This document shows positions 60,180 through 64,000 of a stretch of DNA of 64,000 nucleotides, piece by piece. The notes under the pieces are model-generated. The model was not told the DNA's origin and did no database searches. It was given only the letters and a program-made list of their open reading frames with translations. Made by a program: the position numbers and the translations under genes. Within the stretch, counting starts at the first letter, position 1, and the number at the start of each line of letters is the position of its first letter. The stretch covers positions 186,001-250,000 of the forward strand of contig NZ_VLTK01000002.1 of NCBI RefSeq assembly GCF_007558825.1, given 5' to 3'. The DNA comes from Brevibacterium aurantiacum. Its GTDB lineage: Bacteria > Actinomycetota > Actinomycetes > Actinomycetales > Brevibacteriaceae.

Positions 60180-62633
60180 TCACACGGTGGAGGGGATCCG
60201 CCCCTGCTGATCTGCCGATTTGGGATCCGTGGGGTAGTGACTGTCATCATAGGAATGCTCAATCCCCACCTCGGCGGATCGATGTTTCAGCCCGTCGCCT
60301 GCAGTGGGCGCGGCTGTATAGGCTCTCTGGTCCGTCGACTCTGCTTGTCTTGCAGGCTCGAACCGGTCGTCGTCGACGATCGTCGAGCGCACGGTCGCAG
60401 TGGAGCTTGAGCCTTCGAGGGCCTTCGCCTGCTTCCGGGCCTGCTTGTTCCGTTCCCTCTCCTGCTCAAGGTGGAGATTGCCGAAGTCATGTTCTGTACG
60501 CGGCGGTTTGATGCTGTCGATGAGGAACACCAGTGCCAGGGACACGAGGCCCCAGAGCCCGAGGACCTGCATATGCTCGGTGACGACATCGCTGTCGAAG
60601 TAGATGATCGAACGGATGGTCTCCACCGCTGCCGCCATCGGCAGGAAGTCGTGCAGCGTGGTGAAGAACGACGGGATCATGTACTCGGAGATCGCCCCGT
60701 TCGAGGCCGGCATCCCCGCGAACATGAGAGTGCCGATGACCGGAATGATCGCGAGCATGCCGATGAGTCGCTCGAAGACCATGGCGAACATGGCGATGCA
60801 GAAGATCGCGATGGTTCCGGCTCCCCACAGCGCAGCGAAATGACCGTCGACGGCTCCGGTGATCGGGCCGGCGATGAGGGCGACGACCAGTGACATGAAC
60901 GGTGCGTACACAGCGGTCAGGGGGATCATCCGCTTCAGTGGTCGGCTCCACGGGTTGGCGTTCGCACCGACGATGACCACCATGAATCCGGAGAGGACCC
61001 AGCCCATGGCAACGTACATGACGACTACGCCGTTCGTGTCCCGGTCCGGCAGCACATTGACGTTGTCGACATTGAGCTCCACGTCCTGTTGGGAGGCGAC
61101 CTCATCGAAGATCCGGTTGACGACCTGGTAGGCACTTTTGTTTCCGGCTTCGTTCGCAGTGAGACCGAAATCGGCATTCTTCTGACTCGGCAGCACGAGT
61201 GCTGCGACCTCGTCCCGATCTTCGACCTGGGCACGTGCCTCTTCTTTGTCCGTCGTGGCAGTGAAGTCGAACATGTCCTTGCCCAAGGACTTCTCGAGGT
61301 CGGCGATGGTGTCCTTCGCCTGCTCGGTCGAGGAACCGACCACGGTCACGGGCATGTCCTTGGGCGTGGGGGAGCCCATCGCACCGAGCATGAAGGTGAG
61401 CATCATCGTGACCATTGCCAAGGGGAAGACGATGAGTGAGATGTAGCGCCACACCTTCGAATCCGGACGCCGGCCGCCGTGCAGCGACGGGATGTTGACA
61501 TCGAGTGGTTTCGGATCCGGATTGCGCCGGTGGGAGATGAAGTCGTAGGCCTTCGTCAGCAGCAGACCGACGACGGCGCCGATGGCCAGCACGAGGAGGT
61601 GCTCGGTGACGCCCGCGCCATCGAAGTACAGAACGGAGCGCAGCGCTTCACCGATCGCGGGCATCGGCAGAATTTCGTGCGTGAAGCGGTAGAACGCCGG
61701 CATCGTGTACACAGGGTAGGACAGGTTCGACGACGGCATGCCGAGGACCATGAGGAAGAAGATGCCGACGATCACTCCCAGGGCACCGGCGATTCGGGTG
61801 ATGAGCAGCTGCACGCAGGAGATCGCGAACACACCCAGCCAGGCGACGCCGAGAACGGCGACCGTGTCCTTGATATCGACGATGTCGAGGATCGGGCAGG
61901 CGACCGTCCAGACCAGCCCGGCGATCACCGCGGCCCAGGCCCCGAGGATGGGGACGATGCGTGTGAACTTCAGCAGTTCGGGAGAGTTCGAGCGCAGGAC
62001 GCTGAAGGGCAGGTATCCGGCCATGACGATGGCTGTCATGAGGAACATGGCTCCGAGACCGGAAGGATCGTCGTCCGGCAGGGATGCAATGTCCTCGGTG
62101 TCGACGTCGAGTCCCTCCTCCTGTAGGGCGGGCATGACGAGGCTGGTGACTGTCGTCTGCTGTTGGACTCCTGCACCACCCGCGGTGTAGAGCGTAGCTT
62201 TGTCGCCCGTGATGACGACCGCCGCCGAGGCTTCGCGATCGTAGACCATCTCACGCGCGGTGTGAGCGTCATCGACGGTATCGACGTCGAGGGCATCCGG
62301 TTCGGAACCGTCGAGCGCAAACTTCATGTCCGCGGCCTTCGAGTCCGAACCGGCCACGACGACGGGCATGTCATTGGCTGAGGGAGAGTGCATGGTGCCG
62401 AGGTATCCCGTGATCATCATGCCCACCAGGATGAGCGGCATGATGAAGATCGCTGCCGTCCTGCCGATCAGTTCTGCCTTGGCCCGCTTCGCGGCTGCAG
62501 CCTCTGCCTCAGCGGTGTGCTGCTCGTCCGTCGACTCCGGAACCTGGTCCTGGTCATAGTCGTCGTCTTGACTGGTGTCGTGTGAGTCATGCCCACTGGC
62601 CTCGCGGCGGGTAAGCGGCGGTGGTGTGCCCAC
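60180..62633 (-). CDS. Tandemly duplicated YhgE/ABC-2-type membrane protein
   Basis: 817 residues made of two similar halves. Each has one membrane helix, an extracytoplasmic domain and five helices. First half about 55-370: TAAIFIMPLILVGMMITGYL ... FYRFTHEILPMPAIGEALRSVLYFDGAGVTEHLLVL. Second half about 395-720: ISLIVFPLAMVTMMLTFMLG ... FFTTLHDFLPMAAAVETIRSIIYFDSDVVTEHMQVL. The N-terminus is acidic and Gln/Asp-rich, and the C-terminal 100 residues are polar. The GTG start has AGGAGG six bases upstream. It is divergent from a TetR gene. Probably an envelope exporter; a single chain may form what YhgE proteins make as dimers. Confidence 0.78.
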   Translation of the reverse strand: MGTPPPLTRREASGHDSHDTSQDDDYDQDQVPESTDEQHTAEAEAAAAKRAKAELIGRTAAIFIMPLILVGMMITGYLGTMHSPSANDMPVVVAGSDSKAADMKFALDGSEPDALDVDTVDDAHTAREMVYDREASAAVVITGDKATLYTAGGAGVQQQTTVTSLVMPALQEEGLDVDTEDIASLPDDDPSGLGAMFLMTAIVMAGYLPFSVLRSNSPELLKFTRIVPILGAWAAVIAGLVWTVACPILDIVDIKDTVAVLGVAWLGVFAISCVQLLITRIAGALGVIVGIFFLMVLGMPSSNLSYPVYTMPAFYRFTHEILPMPAIGEALRSVLYFDGAGVTEHLLVLAIGAVVGLLLTKAYDFISHRRNPDPKPLDVNIPSLHGGRRPDSKVWRYISLIVFPLAMVTMMLTFMLGAMGSPTPKDMPVTVVGSSTEQAKDTIADLEKSLGKDMFDFTATTDKEEARAQVEDRDEVAALVLPSQKNADFGLTANEAGNKSAYQVVNRIFDEVASQQDVELNVDNVNVLPDRDTNGVVVMYVAMGWVLSGFMVVIVGANANPWSRPLKRMIPLTAVYAPFMSLVVALIAGPITGAVDGHFAALWGAGTIAIFCIAMFAMVFERLIGMLAIIPVIGTLMFAGMPASNGAISEYMIPSFFTTLHDFLPMAAAVETIRSIIYFDSDVVTEHMQVLGLWGLVSLALVFLIDSIKPPRTEHDFGNLHLEQERERNKQARKQAKALEGSSSTATVRSTIVDDDRFEPARQAESTDQRAYTAAPTAGDGLKHRSAEVGIEHSYDDSHYPTDPKSADQQGRIPSTV

Positions 62634-62697
62634 TGTCGTCCTCCTGATGGATCGGAAGTCGAGTGATCACCGTTGACCACCTTGAACTCGATCAGTT

Positions 62698-62713
62698 TAA
62701 GACACGTGACTTA
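62698..62713. promoter_or_regulatory. Palindrome overlapping divergent -10 elements
   Basis: TAAG-A-CACGTG-A-CTTA is symmetric except for one pair. It overlaps a plus-strand -10-like TATACT (62712-62717) and a minus-strand TATAAG (62715-62710), between the duplicated exporter gene and the TetR gene. It is a plausible repressor operator. Confidence 0.5.
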
Positions 62714-62835
62714 TACTTGTGAAATCGACATGGATTTGCCAAGGTGGCGGCGATGCTCGCCGAGGTGGTCGGGTCGCTGATATCGCGGCAGGGAGTCCGC
62801 ATCTTGAGCGGCTTGGGAATGGAAGAATAGGGACT

Positions 62836-63492
62836 ATGGGAATCCAGAGTGACAGAGCGCGCGTGGTGCTGCTCAACTCCGCCGAGGAGCTCTTCGCCAT
62901 CCACGGCATCGATGCTGTGTCGAATCGCCGCATCGTCGACTATGCAGGGGCGGCGAATCATTCCGCGGTCTCATACCACTTCGGGGGTCGAGACGGTCTG
63001 CTGCGTGCGCTCGTGGAGCGTCATGTCGCCGAGATGTCCCTCCGCAGGGACGCTTACGTCGCAGGCCTGGGTGAGGCCCCGAGCATTCATGATTTCGTCC
63101 GCAGCAGAATGGGCCCGCTGTTCGACGTTCTCGCCGATCTGCCGCGGCCAAGCTGGCGTGCACAGTTTCTCGCACAGGTGGGGGCCGTGCCCTCGGCTGT
63201 CGAGATCATGAAGTCCGTGATGGCTGAGTCCTCCCTGCCCGAGGGGCTGAGATTCATCCACGGCGACGTCGAAGGCATTCCCGAAGCGGTCCTGCGTGGC
63301 AGGGCCTATCTGCTGGCCCATATGGTCACCAGCGCGTGTTCGGACCAGGAGGTGAAGATGAATGAGGGGACTCACAAAGGCGACTGGGAGCAGGTAGGGC
63401 GGTTCCTCATCGATGCCGCGGCAGGCATGCTCGCAGGCCCCGTGACATCACCGGACGGTGCGATCCGCTATCCGTCGATGCCGTTTCTCTGA
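62836..63492 (+). CDS. TetR-family regulator
   Basis: 218 residues. The DNA-binding region is RVVLLNSAEELFAIHGIDAVSNRRIVDYAGAANHSAVSYHFGGRDGLLRALV (residues 8-60). The remaining helices form an unassigned ligand domain. The ATG at 62836 is preferred since the recognisable fold begins there; the frame is open back to 62719 but that part is unlike TetR. A promoter at 62712 would leave a 5' leader of roughly 110 bases. It is divergent from, and probably represses, the duplicated YhgE-type exporter. Confidence 0.88.
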   Translation: MGIQSDRARVVLLNSAEELFAIHGIDAVSNRRIVDYAGAANHSAVSYHFGGRDGLLRALVERHVAEMSLRRDAYVAGLGEAPSIHDFVRSRMGPLFDVLADLPRPSWRAQFLAQVGAVPSAVEIMKSVMAESSLPEGLRFIHGDVEGIPEAVLRGRAYLLAHMVTSACSDQEVKMNEGTHKGDWEQVGRFLIDAAAGMLAGPVTSPDGAIRYPSMPFL

Positions 63493-63509
63493 CGAGTGTC
63501 CCTGCGGGA

Positions 63510-63544
63510 CGAATCAGTCGCAGCCTGTCGAATCAGCTGCAGCC
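63510..63544. repeat. Two-copy 16-bp repeat at the end of the DsbA-like gene
   Basis: CGAATCAGTCGCAGCC (63510) and CGAATCAGCTGCAGCC (63529) have period 19 and differ at two bases. The second contains the stop codon of the minus-strand gene. Confidence 0.8.
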
Positions 63545-64000
63545 ATCGGGGCCGCACACCGTGCCGTCACGAAAGGCTTCGTCTCCACCGGCGAGTACCG
63601 TGAGCTTCTGGCTTTCTTCCCACGCTGTTGCGAGGGCCTGTGCAAATGCTTCGGGTGGCTGGGCACCGGAGATTCCGTATTTGCGGTCGATGACGAAGAA
63701 CGGGACTCCATTGGCGCCGAGCGCTCGTGCCTCGGCGATGTCGGACTTCACCTCGGCGGTGAATTCGTCGGTGGAGAGGACCCGACGGGTCTCGTCGGCG
63801 TCGATGCCGACAGTTCGGGCCACCTCGGCGAGATAGTCGACGTCACCGATATCGCGGCCCTTCTCGAAATGACCGGACAACAGGGCTTCTTTGGCCTGGT
63901 TCATGGCCCCGTAGGTCTTGGCCAGGTGGAGGAAGCGGTGGGCGGTGAAGCTGTTGGCCACGACGATGGAATCGAAGTCGTAGTTCAACCCCTCATCAGC
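63533..64000 (-). CDS. FrnE/DsbA-family oxidoreductase, 5' end outside window
   Basis: The last 155 codons are present and the frame is open to base 64000. Features of the FrnE subgroup of DsbA-like thioredoxin-fold proteins are seen: NSFTAHRFLHLAKTYG in the helical domain, GVPFFVIDRKYGISGAQPPEAFAQAL with the cis-Pro of the thioredoxin fold, and a C-terminal CGPDGC that carries the extra cysteine pair of this group. The N-terminal active-site CxxC is beyond the window. Members act in disulfide exchange or oxidative-stress resistance. It converges with the TetR gene, 40 bases apart. Confidence 0.87.
   Translation of the reverse strand, partial: ADEGLNYDFDSIVVANSFTAHRFLHLAKTYGAMNQAKEALLSGHFEKGRDIGDVDYLAEVARTVGIDADETRRVLSTDEFTAEVKSDIAEARALGANGVPFFVIDRKYGISGAQPPEAFAQALATAWEESQKLTVLAGGDEAFRDGTVCGPDGCS

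Overview
The window is a high-GC chromosomal segment from an actinobacterium. The combination of a DUF222/HNH endonuclease, a chromosomal macrolide phosphotransferase, frequent GTG/TTG starts, many ATGA/GTGA overlaps, NarL-type two-component systems and a very large amino-acid/peptide/organic-acid catabolic repertoire points to Brevibacterium or a close relative. This is inferred from gene content and was not searched. No rRNA, tRNA, CRISPR array, prophage or intact insertion sequence was recognised.

Layout. 1-6769: the 5' part of a YfcC-type carrier, a LysR regulator, and a tightly overlapping six-gene operon encoding a four-polypeptide flavin/iron-sulfur dehydrogenase, a permease and an Asp/Glu-racemase-like enzyme. 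6853-17252: a minus-strand sugar-acid locus encoding an RspB-type dehydrogenase, fructuronate reductase, mannonate dehydratase, KDG kinase, KDPG aldolase and an MHS transporter. It ends in a macrolide phosphotransferase and a disulfide oxidoreductase, and it is headed by a divergent IclR regulator with two operator-like palindromes. 17420-22502: a DUF998 membrane protein, a striking repeat-rich membrane-anchored protein, an NTF2-like protein, Dps and a cardiolipin-synthase-like PLD protein. 22527-34207: transport and catabolism genes (a frameshifted LysR, MFS plus M20 hydrolase, CoA-transferase, ArgE/DapE-type deacylase, PucR regulator, MatC-like carrier, NTF2 plus NCS1 permease). 34438-36789: HNH endonuclease.

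36965-44154: two NarL-family two-component systems flank a DUF4352 protein; the second sits directly upstream of a fatty acid desaturase, resembling the Bacillus DesK-DesR-des arrangement. 44286-54439: an MBL-fold hydrolase, an S15/CocE hydrolase co-transcribed with a quaternary-amine ABC importer, a peptide-binding lipoprotein, and a DUF885 peptidase-like protein. 54578-63492: two YhgE/Pip-type membrane proteins, one internally duplicated, each divergent from a TetR regulator; between them lie an amidohydrolase, an M20 peptidase and an MgtC protein. 63533-64000: the 3' part of a FrnE/DsbA-like protein.

Two patterns run across the window. First, short tandem repeats (period 16-28 bp, two to five copies) sit just after stop codons in at least eight places. 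Second, palindromic operator candidates can be paired with local regulators (LysR, IclR, two TetRs).
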